A DNA stretch of 32,874 nucleotides from DASPOF01 sp035626155 (GCA_035626155.1 DASPOF010000093.1:1-32874), one strand, 5' to 3'. Counted from the stretch's first letter, positions 16,556 to 26,939 are shown. The notes: generated by a model not told the origin, from the letters alone. Numbers and translations: made by a program.

Positions 16556-17695
16556 TCAGCCTCGGAAGATATCGAACGGTTCGATTTTCAGCACCCGGCG
16601 TACGCCGGCATAACCGGAGATAGTCGCGATCAGCATGACCAGCACCAGTGCGAGGCCGAGATTCGTATAGGTCACCCGCGAAGAGTACTCCGGCAACCTC
16701 ATCTTGGCGGCCGTTATGAGCATCGTGGACAGGCCAATTCCAAGTCCATAGCCGATGAGCGCCGTGAACCCGGCCTGGAATATTATCACGTATACCAGCT
16801 CGCGCCCTTTCGCACCCATCGCCTTGAGCGCCCCGAAGTGTTCGAGGTTTTCGATTATAAATGTGTAGAAGGTCTGCCCCGAGATAGACAAGCCGACGAT
16901 GAAACTGATCACCGTCATCAGAAGCGTGTTGGTCCCAATCGAGGTCTTATATTTCAGATAGTCCGATATCCCATCCCGAAACTCCCTGTTCGTCAGGGCG
17001 AGGTAACCGAGCCGTGCGATTTGCTGCTGGATAAACGGGATGTCGGCTTTGGTCTTCGGCTCGATGAGGATGTACGAGACCGTGAAGCGCATCGACGGAA
17101 TATACTGAATCGCGCGGTAGTAAGTAGTGTACAGCGTCGGGGTGCCGTAAAGCGCCCCGGTGGCAACCTTGGCGATTCCCACGATGACGCCGCGATGGTC
17201 GTTCAGTTCGAACTCGGTTCCGAGCGTCGGATTATGGAGCTTGGGAAACTCCTCGTCTTTCACCGCGATGAATCCGTTCTCGGCAAAAATATCCTCGATA
17301 TTGCCCTCCAATAGCTGCGGCCTTCCCACCAAACTGCTGTCATCAAGCCCGATGACTGTCACTGACTGGTAGGTCCCATCTTGCAACTTGAGTAGCGCCG
17401 ACCCCAGATAGAGAGGAACTGCGTATTTGACCCCGTTGATGCTGCGCGCCGCATCGAGGACGTAATCGGGCATCGGGATGCTGCCGAACACAGTATTCGT
17501 GGCGGCAGGATCCATGACCCAGATGCTCGCGCCCACGTTAATTACTGTGGCGGATGCCTTGGTGAGAATGCCGGCGAATGACGAGGTCATCTGCACGATC
17601 AGAAAGACCGAAAAGGTGGTTCCGACCAGCAGCGCCGTGTATTTGCCCTTGTCGCTGACCAGGAGCCTGTAGGCCAGAATCAGAATTTGCCTCAT
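16556..17695 (-). CDS. ABC transporter permease, FtsX/MacB (DevC-like)
   Basis: A 379-residue permease. The first membrane helix (TALLVGTTFSVFLIVQM, about 20-40) is followed by a large periplasmic domain of about 200 residues with VINVGASIWVMDPAATNT, and then three C-terminal helices forming the FtsX domain (about 250-375, including LEHFGALKAMGAKGRELVYV). The end KIEPFDIFRG is typical of DevC/MacB-like permeases. The frame stays open to 17806, but the ATG at 17695 has GCGGAG 8 bases upstream and avoids overlap with the preceding gene. It is probably not a substrate channel but a mechanical driver with the adaptor and channel encoded downstream. Confidence 0.88.
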   Translation of the reverse strand: MRQILILAYRLLVSDKGKYTALLVGTTFSVFLIVQMTSSFAGILTKASATVINVGASIWVMDPAATNTVFGSIPMPDYVLDAARSINGVKYAVPLYLGSALLKLQDGTYQSVTVIGLDDSSLVGRPQLLEGNIEDIFAENGFIAVKDEEFPKLHNPTLGTEFELNDHRGVIVGIAKVATGALYGTPTLYTTYYRAIQYIPSMRFTVSYILIEPKTKADIPFIQQQIARLGYLALTNREFRDGISDYLKYKTSIGTNTLLMTVISFIVGLSISGQTFYTFIIENLEHFGALKAMGAKGRELVYVIIFQAGFTALIGYGLGIGLSTMLITAAKMRLPEYSSRVTYTNLGLALVLVMLIATISGYAGVRRVLKIEPFDIFRG

Positions 17696-17714
17696 GGGTA
17701 ACTCCGCTGATTTT

Positions 17715-18512
17715 TCACTCGCCCATCCTCGGATAAAGCCGCGCTGCAATTGCGACGAGCACTGAGAAAACGCCCACGAGCACCGCGAAATCGAACCCCA
17801 GTCCAATCGTGCTCGCCCCGTTTTGCAGCATCAGCGCCCGGAGCGCATCGACCTCGTACGTGAGCGGATTGAGGCGCGAGATGGCTTGCAGCCATCCCGG
17901 CATCAAACGTATCGGATAGATTGCGTTGCTCGCAAAAAAGATCGGCATCGTCAGCGCCTGGCCGATGCCCATGAAGCGCTCGCGGGTCCTCACGATGCAG
18001 GCCACGATGAGCGAGAAGCTGCAGAAAAGCGCCGAGCCCAGCGCGATGAACCCGATCACGCCGAGCACATGCAGTGGGTTGGGGCTGAGCGCGATGCCGA
18101 GGACGACGGCCAGCGCGTAAACCATTAGCGCCTGTGACAGCCCTCGCAGCGCGGATGAGATCGCCTTTCCGAGCACCAGCGCGGTTCGAGGCGCCGGGCT
18201 TACCAGATAGCGATGGAGTACGCCGAGATCGCGTTCCCAGATTGCCGCGATGCCGTAGAAGATCGCGACGAACAGAACGCTCTGGGCAAGAATGCCCGGC
18301 GCCAGGAAGTCGAGGTAATTGGTGCCCGCGCTCAGCCCCTTGACCTGAGCCATGACCTTGCCAAACAGGACCAGCCAAAGCGCCGGCTGGATTGCCCGGG
18401 ACAGCAGTTCCATCGGGTCATGGCGGAGCTTGCTCACTTCTGCATCCACCACCGCCAGCACCTGCGTGGCATAGTCAGCAGTCAGGGGAAAGACGGCATC
18501 ATACTCAGCCAT
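17715..18512 (-). CDS. ABC-2 type transporter permease (DrrB-like)
   Basis: A 265-residue permease with six predicted membrane helices. The N-terminal EVSKLRHDPMELLSRAIQPA, the GAG-like YLDFLAPGILAQSVLF helix, the ERDLGVLHRYLVSPAPRTAL loop and the closing LMPGWLQAISRLNPLTYEVD (the ABC-2 signature) identify the DrrB/NodJ-like family. It overlaps the partner ATPase gene by 8 bases. Such pairs export drugs, polysaccharides or lipids; none can be chosen here. Confidence 0.9.
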   Translation of the reverse strand: MAEYDAVFPLTADYATQVLAVVDAEVSKLRHDPMELLSRAIQPALWLVLFGKVMAQVKGLSAGTNYLDFLAPGILAQSVLFVAIFYGIAAIWERDLGVLHRYLVSPAPRTALVLGKAISSALRGLSQALMVYALAVVLGIALSPNPLHVLGVIGFIALGSALFCSFSLIVACIVRTRERFMGIGQALTMPIFFASNAIYPIRLMPGWLQAISRLNPLTYEVDALRALMLQNGASTIGLGFDFAVLVGVFSVLVAIAARLYPRMGE

Positions 18513-19410
18513 GTTGTCGCGCGCTCCGCCGCGTCTCTCGCACCTGACGATAACCGCCCCCCGGCTCGAGCTCGAACCCGGTGTAGTGCGCGAAGACGTC
18601 GTCGAGGGTAGCCTCCGGGCCTACCTGCTGCTTGAGTTGCGCGGGCGCGCCGATAACCTCGACTCGTCCGCGATGCATCAGCGCGATCCGATCGCAGAGT
18701 TCGTCCGCCTCCTCCATGTCATGAGTGGTTATAAGCATCGTCATGCCACGCGTTTCGCGAAGCGCGCGGATATCATCCCAGACCGCGCGCCGAGCGAGCG
18801 GATCGAGCCCCACGGTCGGCTCGTCCATTACCAGGATCCTGGGCCGATGCAGCATGCTCTGGGCGATCTCGAGGCGCCGGATCATTCCGCCGGAGTACTG
18901 CTGCACGAGACGGCCGGCCTCCTCGGTCAGATTCGTCATCGCAAGCGCCTCGGCGATTCGCTGTGCGCGCTCGCGGCGCGGAATCACGTAGAGCCGCGCT
19001 GAAAGCAGCAGATTTTCGTAACCCGTCAGGGAGCCGTCTGCCGAGAGCATCTGCGGCACGTAACCGATGCTTCGGCGCACGCGTGAAGGTTGCGTGACGA
19101 TGTCGAAGCCCGCCACCTGTGCGGTGCCCGACGAGGGCGGCAGAAGAGTCGTCAGCATCTTGATGAGGGTGCTCTTACCCGCGCCGTTCGAACCGATCAG
19201 ACCGAAGATTTCCCCCGGCAGTACGGTCAGCGACACGTCGTCCACGGCAACCAGATCGCCGAAGCGGCGAGTCAGCGCGAAAGTGCGAACGGCAGCCTCG
19301 GCGCCCGGTTTCAGAGCGGCCGCACCGGCAGGCGCGATCGCTCCCGTAGCGGAAGCGCCTGTTAGATAGCGGCGCGCTGTCGAAATAAACTTGAGAAATG
19401 CGGAAGGCAT
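18505..19410 (-). CDS. ABC-2 type transporter ATPase (DrrA-like)
   Basis: A 301-residue ATPase. Walker A GSNGAGKST is at 73-81, followed by IGYVPQMLSADGSLTGYENL, signature YSGGMIRRLEIAQSM, Walker B ILVMDEPTVGLD, switch TTHDMEEAD and the DrrA-type C-terminus PEATLDDVFAHYTG. The first 40 residues form a low-complexity Ala-rich extension. The frame is open to 19782, but the residues before the ATG at 19410 look like non-coding sequence. No start has a strong ribosome site, so the N-terminus is uncertain (ATG 19479 is an alternative). It is first in the export operon. Confidence 0.87.
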   Translation of the reverse strand: MPSAFLKFISTARRYLTGASATGAIAPAGAAALKPGAEAAVRTFALTRRFGDLVAVDDVSLTVLPGEIFGLIGSNGAGKSTLIKMLTTLLPPSSGTAQVAGFDIVTQPSRVRRSIGYVPQMLSADGSLTGYENLLLSARLYVIPRRERAQRIAEALAMTNLTEEAGRLVQQYSGGMIRRLEIAQSMLHRPRILVMDEPTVGLDPLARRAVWDDIRALRETRGMTMLITTHDMEEADELCDRIALMHRGRVEVIGAPAQLKQQVGPEATLDDVFAHYTGFELEPGGGYRQVRETRRSARQHG

Positions 19411-19956
19411 CGTGCTGCCGATAACCGGGCACGTCGCATGCTGAGGCTTGTCGGCACGTTCGTGCAACCTCGGCCGCATCGAGCCCAGCCCCGCGCCGGT
19501 TGTTTTCCCCGCCGCCTGCCCGTCGGATTTTCCCTTCGAGTTGGAGCAAGAACCGTGCACGGGCGGTATCCTGAACTTCGCCGCGCGTGCGGAACTTGCA
19601 GCCCCTCCATCTGAGCTTCGCTCGGGCGGGGCCGAATCCGCGCTTTTGTGACCTCGCCAATCGTCCCGGTCCGCGCGCTGCTTCCTGCTCCGGCAATATC
19701 CTGACGATCGGCGCCCCGCCCAAGTTACGCCACTCCGTATGACATCGCCGTCCTCGTGACCATCGCCATCCTCGGCGCGCACCTGCCGTCATGTGACGCC
19801 AAGGGCAGCGATTTGCTGTAGCCGATGGAAACACCACGACCGGCGTGGCCGGCAAGCCCCACCGATTTCGCGGCATGCCTCTTGCCACGTCGATCCTGGA
19901 GTGAACTGTCTGCACACCGCTGAATTCAAGACCTCGGTTCGCCAAGGACGCTGCCG
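19411..19956. other. intergenic divergent promoter region
   Basis: A 546-bp interval between the divergent export and acetyl-CoA/pyruvate dehydrogenase operons. It is GC-rich and I see no conserved gene, tRNA or convincing hairpin. Promoters for both operons should lie here; no sigma-70 or sigma-54 boxes are clear enough to name. Confidence 0.5.
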
Positions 19957-21729
<1,773 letters not shown>

Positions 21730-21739
21730 AAACTGACTA

Positions 21740-22741
21740 ATGGCTCCGCAAGCAAACGACTCCGAGACGCGCCTTACGCGCGATCATTCGCTGTTCCTCC
21801 TGCGCGAGATGCTGCGCATCCGCCGTTTCGAGGAAAAATGTGCGGAACTCTACAGCGCGGGCAAGATTCGCGGATTTCTTCATCTCTATATCGGCGAGGA
21901 GGCGGTCGCCGTGGGCGCAATGCAGGCGCTGCAAACGGACGATGCGATCGTCGCCACCTATCGCGAGCATGGACATGCGCTCGCGCGCGGCGTCTCGGCC
22001 GCATCGATCATGGCCGAGATGTACGGAAAGCAGGAGGGGTGCAGCCGCGGCCGCGGCGGTTCCATGCATCTGTTCGATGCCGCAACGCGCTTCTATGGGG
22101 GCAACGCGATCGTCGGCGGCGGATTGCCGCTCGCAGTCGGGCTCGCGCTTGCCGACAAATTGCAGCACCGCCCCCGGGTGACGGCATGTTTCTTCGGTGA
22201 AGGAGCGGTTGCCGAGGGCGAGTTCCACGAATGCATGAACCTGGCCGCCCTGTGGAAGCTGCCGGTGCTCTTTTGCTGCGAGAACAACCTCTACGCGATG
22301 GGGACCGCGCTTAAACGGTCGGAGTCGGAAATCGATTTGTGCCTGAAGGCGACGAGCTACGAGATGCCCGCGTGGCCGGTGGACGGGATGGACGTCGCGG
22401 CGTGCGAAGAGGCGGCGGAGCGCGCGGTTCTCGCCGTGCGTGCGGGCGCAGGCCCCACCTTTCTCGAATTTCGCACCTACCGGTTCCGAGCGCACTCGAT
22501 GTTCGACCCTCAGCTATATCGCGAGAAACAGGAAGTCGAAGAGTGGAAAAAGCGGGACCCTATTTCCACTTTCCAGGCGGAAATGCAGGAACAGGGGCTG
22601 CTCGAGGAGGGCGATCTCGGGCGCATCGAAGAAGACGCCGCCGCCGAGCTCGCCAAGGCGATCGAATTCGCCGAGGCGGGCACGCCCGAGCCCGTGGAAG
22701 AGCTGACGAGGTTCGTTTACTCGGAGAAACCGCGGACGTGA
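21740..22741 (+). CDS. pdhA: pyruvate dehydrogenase E1 component, alpha subunit
   Basis: A 333-residue thiamine-diphosphate enzyme subunit. It contains RRFEEKCAELYSAGKIRGFLH, the EAVAVG pocket, YREHGHALARGV, GRGGSMHLFDA and the cofactor loop FFGEGAVAEGEFHECMNLAA with NN at 182-183. The usual GDG Mg2+ motif reads GEG (E154). Phosphorylation-loop-like RFRAHSMFDPQLYR follows. With E1-beta it decarboxylates pyruvate and reductively acetylates the E2 lipoyl arm. Branched-chain or acetoin E1 are alternatives; operon content favours pyruvate or acetoin. It ends in a GTGA overlap with pdhB. Confidence 0.87.
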   Translation: MAPQANDSETRLTRDHSLFLLREMLRIRRFEEKCAELYSAGKIRGFLHLYIGEEAVAVGAMQALQTDDAIVATYREHGHALARGVSAASIMAEMYGKQEGCSRGRGGSMHLFDAATRFYGGNAIVGGGLPLAVGLALADKLQHRPRVTACFFGEGAVAEGEFHECMNLAALWKLPVLFCCENNLYAMGTALKRSESEIDLCLKATSYEMPAWPVDGMDVAACEEAAERAVLAVRAGAGPTFLEFRTYRFRAHSMFDPQLYREKQEVEEWKKRDPISTFQAEMQEQGLLEEGDLGRIEEDAAAELAKAIEFAEAGTPEPVEELTRFVYSEKPRT

Positions 22742-23739
22742 GCGCGCAGGAAAAAACCATCCGCATTACTTATCGCGAGGCGATGCGGCAGGCGATTCGC
22801 GAGGCGCTCATCCGCGACCCGCGCGTGTTTCTGATGGGCGAAGATGTAGGCCGCTACGGCGGGTGCTATGCGGTCAGCAAGGGGCTGCTCGAGGAATTCG
22901 GCCCCGAGCGCATCCGCGACACGCCGCTTTCCGAGTCGGCATTCGTGGGCGCGGGAATCGGCGCGGCGATGGGCGGGATGCGGCCGATCGTCGAAATCAT
23001 GACCGTCAATTTCAGCCTGCTGGCGCTCGACCAGATAGTGAATAATGCGGCCACAATCCTTCACATGTCGGGAGGCCAATTCAATATCCCACTTGTCATC
23101 CGTATGACTACCGGCGCCGGGCGCCAGCTCGCCGCTCAGCACTCGCACAGCTTCGAAGGCTGGTATGCTCACATTCCCGGAATCACAATACTAACTCCTG
23201 CGACGCTGGAGGATGCGCGCGGGATGCTATGGACGGCGCTCCAGGATCCCGACCCGGTGCTGATATTCGAGAACGGCGCCTTGTATAACATGGAAGGCGA
23301 GATGGCGGCCGATGCGGGCGCGGTCGATATCGATAAAGCGCGGGTCCGCAGGCCGGGAACGGAAGTAAGCCTGATCACCTACGGCGGGACGCTTGGAAAG
23401 GCGATGGAGGCCGCCGAGAGCCTCGCCGCGATGGGAATCAGCGCGGAAGTCGTGGACCTCCGCACGCTCCGGCCGCTCGACACGCCAACCATCATCGAGT
23501 CGGTCGCGCGAACCCATCGCGCAGTCATCATCGACGAGGGCTGGCGCAGTGGGAGCATCTCGGCCGAGATCAGCGCGCGCATCATGGAGGGCGCATTCTA
23601 CGAACTCGACGCGCCGGTGGCGCGCGTCTGTAGCGCGGAAGTACCGATGCCGTACGCGAAGCACCTCGAAGACGCGGCGCTTCCCCAGCCGCCGGCTATC
23701 GTCGCCGCCGTGCGTAGCATGATGGGCGGCCGTGGCTGA
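22738..23739 (+). CDS. pdhB: pyruvate dehydrogenase E1 component, beta subunit
   Basis: A 333-residue transketolase-like subunit. TYREAMRQAIREALIRDPRV leads to GEDVGRYGG, where E35 should activate the thiazolium. The C-terminal transketolase domain contains GTEVSLITYGGTLGKAMEAA and VVDLRTLRPLDTPTIIESVA. The frame is open upstream to 22339, inside pdhA, but the GTG at 22738 overlaps the pdhA stop as GTGA and has GGAG upstream. The protein then starts right at the conserved domain. It pairs with the E1-alpha subunit. Confidence 0.9.
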   Translation: MSAQEKTIRITYREAMRQAIREALIRDPRVFLMGEDVGRYGGCYAVSKGLLEEFGPERIRDTPLSESAFVGAGIGAAMGGMRPIVEIMTVNFSLLALDQIVNNAATILHMSGGQFNIPLVIRMTTGAGRQLAAQHSHSFEGWYAHIPGITILTPATLEDARGMLWTALQDPDPVLIFENGALYNMEGEMAADAGAVDIDKARVRRPGTEVSLITYGGTLGKAMEAAESLAAMGISAEVVDLRTLRPLDTPTIIESVARTHRAVIIDEGWRSGSISAEISARIMEGAFYELDAPVARVCSAEVPMPYAKHLEDAALPQPPAIVAAVRSMMGGRG

Positions 23740-25000
23740 GTTTCGGATGCCGGCGCTTGGTGCCGATATGGAAGCCGGCACCATACTCCAGTGGCTCGTC
23801 AAACCGGGCGACGCGGTGAAGCGCGGCGACATCATCGCGGTAGTGGATACTGAGAAAGCCACAATCGAGATCGAGGTATTCGAAAACGGCGTCATCCAGG
23901 CCATCGTCGTGCCCGAAGGCGAAAAGGTTCCCGTCGGGACTGTGCTCGCGCTGATCCGCACCGGCGGCGAGGTCGCGATGCCCGCCGAGCCAAAGCCCAA
24001 GCCGGTTGCTCGCGAGCGCGCGGCTCGTCCGGCGCCCGCCGCCGCGCTCGCCCCCGCTCCTCCGGCACCGCCCATCCGTCCGCGCGAGGCAGCGGCCCCA
24101 CCGCCGCCGCGTCGTGTGCACGCCTCGCCGGTCGCGATGCGAATGGCGGTCGATCTGGGAGTGGATCTCACTGCCGTGAAGGGAACCGGTCCGGACGGTG
24201 CGATCACCAAGGCCGACGTCGAGCGGGCGGCAAAGGCAGCTAAAGAAGGCGTCGCGGCCGCGCCGCCTCCAACTGCGCCGGTCGAACCACCCAAGGCTCC
24301 GCCGGCGCCCAAGCCCGCGATGGGGCCCGCGGAACGGCAAGTGGCGATGCGCAGAGTAATTGCCGCCGCGATGGCCCGGTCCAAGCGCGAGATCCCGCAT
24401 TACTATCTCGGTACTCACATCGACATGACTCGCGCGATGGCGTGGCTGCAAGCTGAAAATCTCAAGCGCGCCGTGACCGAGCGGCTGCTCTACTCGGTGC
24501 TGCTCCTCAAGGCGGTAGCGTTGGCCGCCCGTGAGATACCCGAGATCAACGGCTTCTGGGTGGATGGAGCGTTCAAGCCGAGCGAGGCGATTCACGTCGG
24601 GGTGGCAATTTCGCTGCGCCAAGGCGGGCTAATCGCACCCGCGATTCACGATGTCGGAAAGAAGAGCCTCGATGAGATCATGGCGAACCTGCGCGACCTG
24701 GTGAACAGGGTCCGCGCGGGGGTGTTGCGCAGCTCCGAAATTGCCGACGCCACCATCACCGTCACCAGCTTGGGCGAGCAGGGAGTCGAATCGGTTTTCG
24801 GCGTCATCTATCCGCCGCAGGTGGCGCTGGTCGGTTTTGGCAAAATCACCGAGCGCCCGTGGGCCGCCGACGGAATGGTTGGAGTCAAGCCGGTCATCAT
24901 GGCGACCCTGGCGGCCGATCACCGGGTCAGCGACGGTCATCGCGGCGGGCTGTTCCTCTCCAAGGTCGATCGTCTTTTGCAGGAGCCGGAGAAGCTGTGA
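23732..25000 (+). CDS. pdhC: dihydrolipoamide acetyltransferase (E2)
   Basis: A 422-residue E2. One lipoyl domain occupies residues 1-80, with the lipoylated lysine K42 in DTEKATIEIEV. An Ala/Pro linker covers about 85-130, the peripheral-subunit-binding domain is at about 130-170 (ASPVAMRMAVDLGVDLTAVK, then GTGPDGAITKADVE), and a second Pro-rich linker follows. The catalytic acyltransferase domain covers about 205-422, with H397 and D401 in DHRVSDGHRGG. It transfers acetyl from lipoyl to CoA. Start GTG 23732 overlaps pdhB by 8 bases. E3 (lipoamide dehydrogenase) is not in the window. Confidence 0.92.
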   Translation: MAEFRMPALGADMEAGTILQWLVKPGDAVKRGDIIAVVDTEKATIEIEVFENGVIQAIVVPEGEKVPVGTVLALIRTGGEVAMPAEPKPKPVARERAARPAPAAALAPAPPAPPIRPREAAAPPPPRRVHASPVAMRMAVDLGVDLTAVKGTGPDGAITKADVERAAKAAKEGVAAAPPPTAPVEPPKAPPAPKPAMGPAERQVAMRRVIAAAMARSKREIPHYYLGTHIDMTRAMAWLQAENLKRAVTERLLYSVLLLKAVALAAREIPEINGFWVDGAFKPSEAIHVGVAISLRQGGLIAPAIHDVGKKSLDEIMANLRDLVNRVRAGVLRSSEIADATITVTSLGEQGVESVFGVIYPPQVALVGFGKITERPWAADGMVGVKPVIMATLAADHRVSDGHRGGLFLSKVDRLLQEPEKL

Positions 25001-25248
25001 CAGACGACGAGATTAAAGCACTCGTGCTGCGGGAAATTCGCAAGATTGCGCCCGAAGTCGCGCCTGACGAAATCGATCCTGCGTTGGATTTACGGGAGCA
25101 AATCGATCTCGACTCCATGGATATCCTGAATCTCGCGATCGCAATCCACCAGGCGACCGGCGTGGATATCCCCGAGGCGGACTACCCCAGGATGGCAAGC
25201 CTCGACGGCTGTGTTGGCTACCTGCGCGTCCGATTGCCGAAATCGTAA
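24997..25248 (+). CDS. acyl carrier protein-like phosphopantetheine protein
   Basis: An 83-residue acidic helical protein with the carrier-protein motif IDLDSMDILNLAIAI, where S40 would carry 4'-phosphopantetheine. DPALDLREQ before it and GVDIPEADYPRMASLDGCVGYL after it match the ACP fold. GTG at 24997 overlaps the E2 stop (GTGA), with GGAG upstream, so it is translationally coupled to E2. The likely roles are an acyl donor for lipoylation of E2 or a carrier loaded by the adjacent ligase; neither is shown by sequence alone. It is the last gene of the operon. Confidence 0.85.
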   Translation: MTDDEIKALVLREIRKIAPEVAPDEIDPALDLREQIDLDSMDILNLAIAIHQATGVDIPEADYPRMASLDGCVGYLRVRLPKS

Positions 25249-25271
25249 AGGGCGCGCCGCTTCTACCTGAC

Positions 25272-25299
25272 CCGGCCGCGACCCGGCGGCGCGGACCGG
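25272..25299 (+). terminator. GC-rich hairpin after the pdh operon
   Basis: CCGGCCGCG can pair with CGCGGACCGG (one bulged A) around ACCCGGCGG. It lies 24 bases after the carrier-protein stop. There is no T run, so intrinsic termination is only possible. Confidence 0.3.
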
Positions 25300-25371
25300 C
25301 TGGCGCCCTGCGGGCGGCGGCACGCGCTTGATCTGCTCGCGATTCGATCTAACCGGCAGTGTATCCGAAAG

Positions 25372-25404
25372 GCCCACTTGTGAATCGTTTCGCGCCAAGT
25401 GGGC
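25372..25404. promoter_or_regulatory. perfect 9-bp stem-loop between operons
   Basis: GCCCACTTG and CAAGTGGGC flank a 15-base loop in the 416-bp gap between the carrier-protein gene and the envelope-protein gene. It may be a terminator or an operator. The rest of 25249-25664 shows no gene; 25440-25520 is relatively AT-rich and probably holds the promoter of the following gene. Confidence 0.4.
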
Positions 25405-25664
25405 GAATTCTCCATCTAATCGATGACTTGAATGCCCGGATCTCGCATGATGCGCGGCGGTGAGCTAGTCGGCTAACGTTGCATACATTACGACAAATTA
25501 ACCTTTGTGTTGCACGCTTGATCCACGAGGAAAGCCCGCGGCTGGCGACTTGCGGCTCAACGGCGGGCTCGAAGTTTGCATTTTGGACGGCTCGACATAG
25601 AAGCGAGTTTGAACTTGGGTTTGCAGTTGAAACCCGGTTCCAAATGACCCGGGGAGGGGGAGAT

Positions 25665-26567
25665 ATGGTTTCAGGTCGACGATTATTGGGGGCAGTTGCG
25701 ATCGCTGTCGTGATGGTGCCTTGCACATGGCGGCCGGCACTTGCCGCAGGGAAGGCATCGGCGGCGATGCGCGCGTTGGAAGCGCGGCTCGACGCGCTCG
25801 AAAAGCAGAACCAGGCGCTGGCAGACCAGAACCGCGCGATGCAGAGCCAGCTATCCGGCGAAAAGGCGGAGATCGACGCGCTCAAGCAGCAAATGCAGGG
25901 TACGGCGCAGCCTGTCGCCGCTCTCCAGCAAGAGGTTCCGAAAATTCAAAAGCAGGTTGCCGATATCGAGCAGAAGCAGTCCGATCTGCCATTCGAGGTC
26001 GGCTTCCGCACCGGCTGGGCGGAGTCGCCGTATGACATGCCCGGCGGTTTCTTCTATAGCGCGTATTTGAACCATCGCCTGCTCACCACCGAGGACGGCA
26101 TCCCGGGCGGCTTCATAAGCGGCGAATTGATGGCGGGCGTGGTCCTTGGCAATCACGCTACGACGGCAGCCAATCTCACCGGCTACCCGTATAGCTCCTG
26201 GTTGGATACGGTCGAGATACAGCCCACCGTGCAATACCATCTCGACCCCGCAACTCTCGGGCATACGGAACTTGCGTGGTTCAAACCATACGTCCTGGCA
26301 GGGCCCGGAATGTGGATCACTCTGCTGAGCACCCCGGCCGTCGTCAAGGCCAGTATACCGGGCGAGCGGTATCGGCATTACACGGCCGATTTCCAGGGCG
26401 GCGGAGAATTCGGTCTCGGCACAGAGATATCGCTGGCGGCGCTCAAAGTCCCCGGTATCCAGCGCATCCTCGACAAGTCGATGATCGGGGCGGAGTGGCG
26501 CTATAACCAGCTCGGTAACGGCGAGGGATTCCAGCAGTACACTGGATCGATCTCCTTCGGCTGGTAA
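25665..26567 (+). CDS. envelope protein with coiled coil and barrel-like C-terminus
   Basis: A 300-residue protein. The signal peptide is about residues 1-27 (VSGRRLLGAVAIAVVMVPCT, then RPALA). Residues 30-105 form a coiled coil (ALEARLDALEKQNQALADQN, AVAALQQEVPKIQKQVADIE-like heptads). The rest is rich in alternating Gly/aromatic strands, and the protein ends in SISFGW, a C-terminal aromatic as in outer-membrane barrels. A strong GGGGAGGGGGAG precedes the ATG at 25665; the in-frame extension to 25479 lacks coding character. It resembles porins with an N-terminal coiled coil, but I do not recognise a named family. It lies upstream of the hydrogenase locus, but a hairpin separates them. Confidence 0.75.
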   Translation: MVSGRRLLGAVAIAVVMVPCTWRPALAAGKASAAMRALEARLDALEKQNQALADQNRAMQSQLSGEKAEIDALKQQMQGTAQPVAALQQEVPKIQKQVADIEQKQSDLPFEVGFRTGWAESPYDMPGGFFYSAYLNHRLLTTEDGIPGGFISGELMAGVVLGNHATTAANLTGYPYSSWLDTVEIQPTVQYHLDPATLGHTELAWFKPYVLAGPGMWITLLSTPAVVKASIPGERYRHYTADFQGGGEFGLGTEISLAALKVPGIQRILDKSMIGAEWRYNQLGNGEGFQQYTGSISFGW

Positions 26568-26625
26568 CGCGGGACGGCGCGTGCGACGGCGCATGGCTGA
26601 AACGGTCGTACGGTAACGATGCCAC

Positions 26626-26655
26626 CGCGCAATCCGCGCCCTGGCGGATTGCGCG
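26626..26655 (+). terminator. perfect 12-bp hairpin after the envelope protein gene
   Basis: CGCGCAATCCGC pairs exactly with GCGGATTGCGCG around a 6-base loop (26638-26643), 58 bases after the stop. No T run follows, but stem strength and position suit a transcription terminator or mRNA-stabilising end. Confidence 0.55.
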
Positions 26656-26718
26656 TGAATCTCGAGTCGGTGTGAGTGAACCGCAGGCGGTTGCGGTCTG
26701 CGGGTAAATTCGCTGACC

Positions 26719-26743
26719 GCGCTGCTCCGGGAGGGAGTAGCGC
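26719..26743 (+). promoter_or_regulatory. hairpin in the hydrogenase upstream region
   Basis: GCGCTGCTCC pairs with GGAGTAGCGC (one G-U) around GGGAG, about 200 bases before the hydrogenase start. It lies in the gene-free interval 26568-26939 and could be part of a leader or an operator. The interval holds no credible ORF. Confidence 0.35.
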
Positions 26744-26939
26744 AGGGATTACCGCAAGCATGATTGCCAACTTTGGCTCTGAGCTGGCCGCGATCGCCCG
26801 CACGGGCCTATGGCGGATGCTCCGAGCCAATTGCGATCGGCACCGCGCGGCGAGATTGACAATCGGGCCGGTACGGGCCTAAACGTCGGTTAAATCCGAG
26901 AGCCAAAACGGGGGATCCCCGACGAAGAGGGAGGATGCG

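Noticed and set aside
17692..18378. 228-codon minus-strand frame
   Set aside because: Out-of-frame shadow of the ABC-2 permease, which shows clear membrane helices and family motifs.
19411..19782. Upstream in-frame extension of the DrrA-like ATPase
   Set aside because: Low-complexity charged sequence before a normal domain start; ATG at 19410 is preferred.
22339..22737. Upstream in-frame extension of pdhB
   Set aside because: Lies inside pdhA in another frame; GTG at 22738 forms the usual overlap with the pdhA stop.
23227..24384. 385-codon minus-strand frame, and a similar one at 23696-24622
   Set aside because: Shadows of pdhB/pdhC arising from Ala/Pro linker codons.
26773..26789. Sigma-54-like element TTGGCTC..CTGGC upstream of the hydrogenase
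   Set aside because: GG and GC spacing is right but the -12 box is poor and such matches are common by chance in this base composition.
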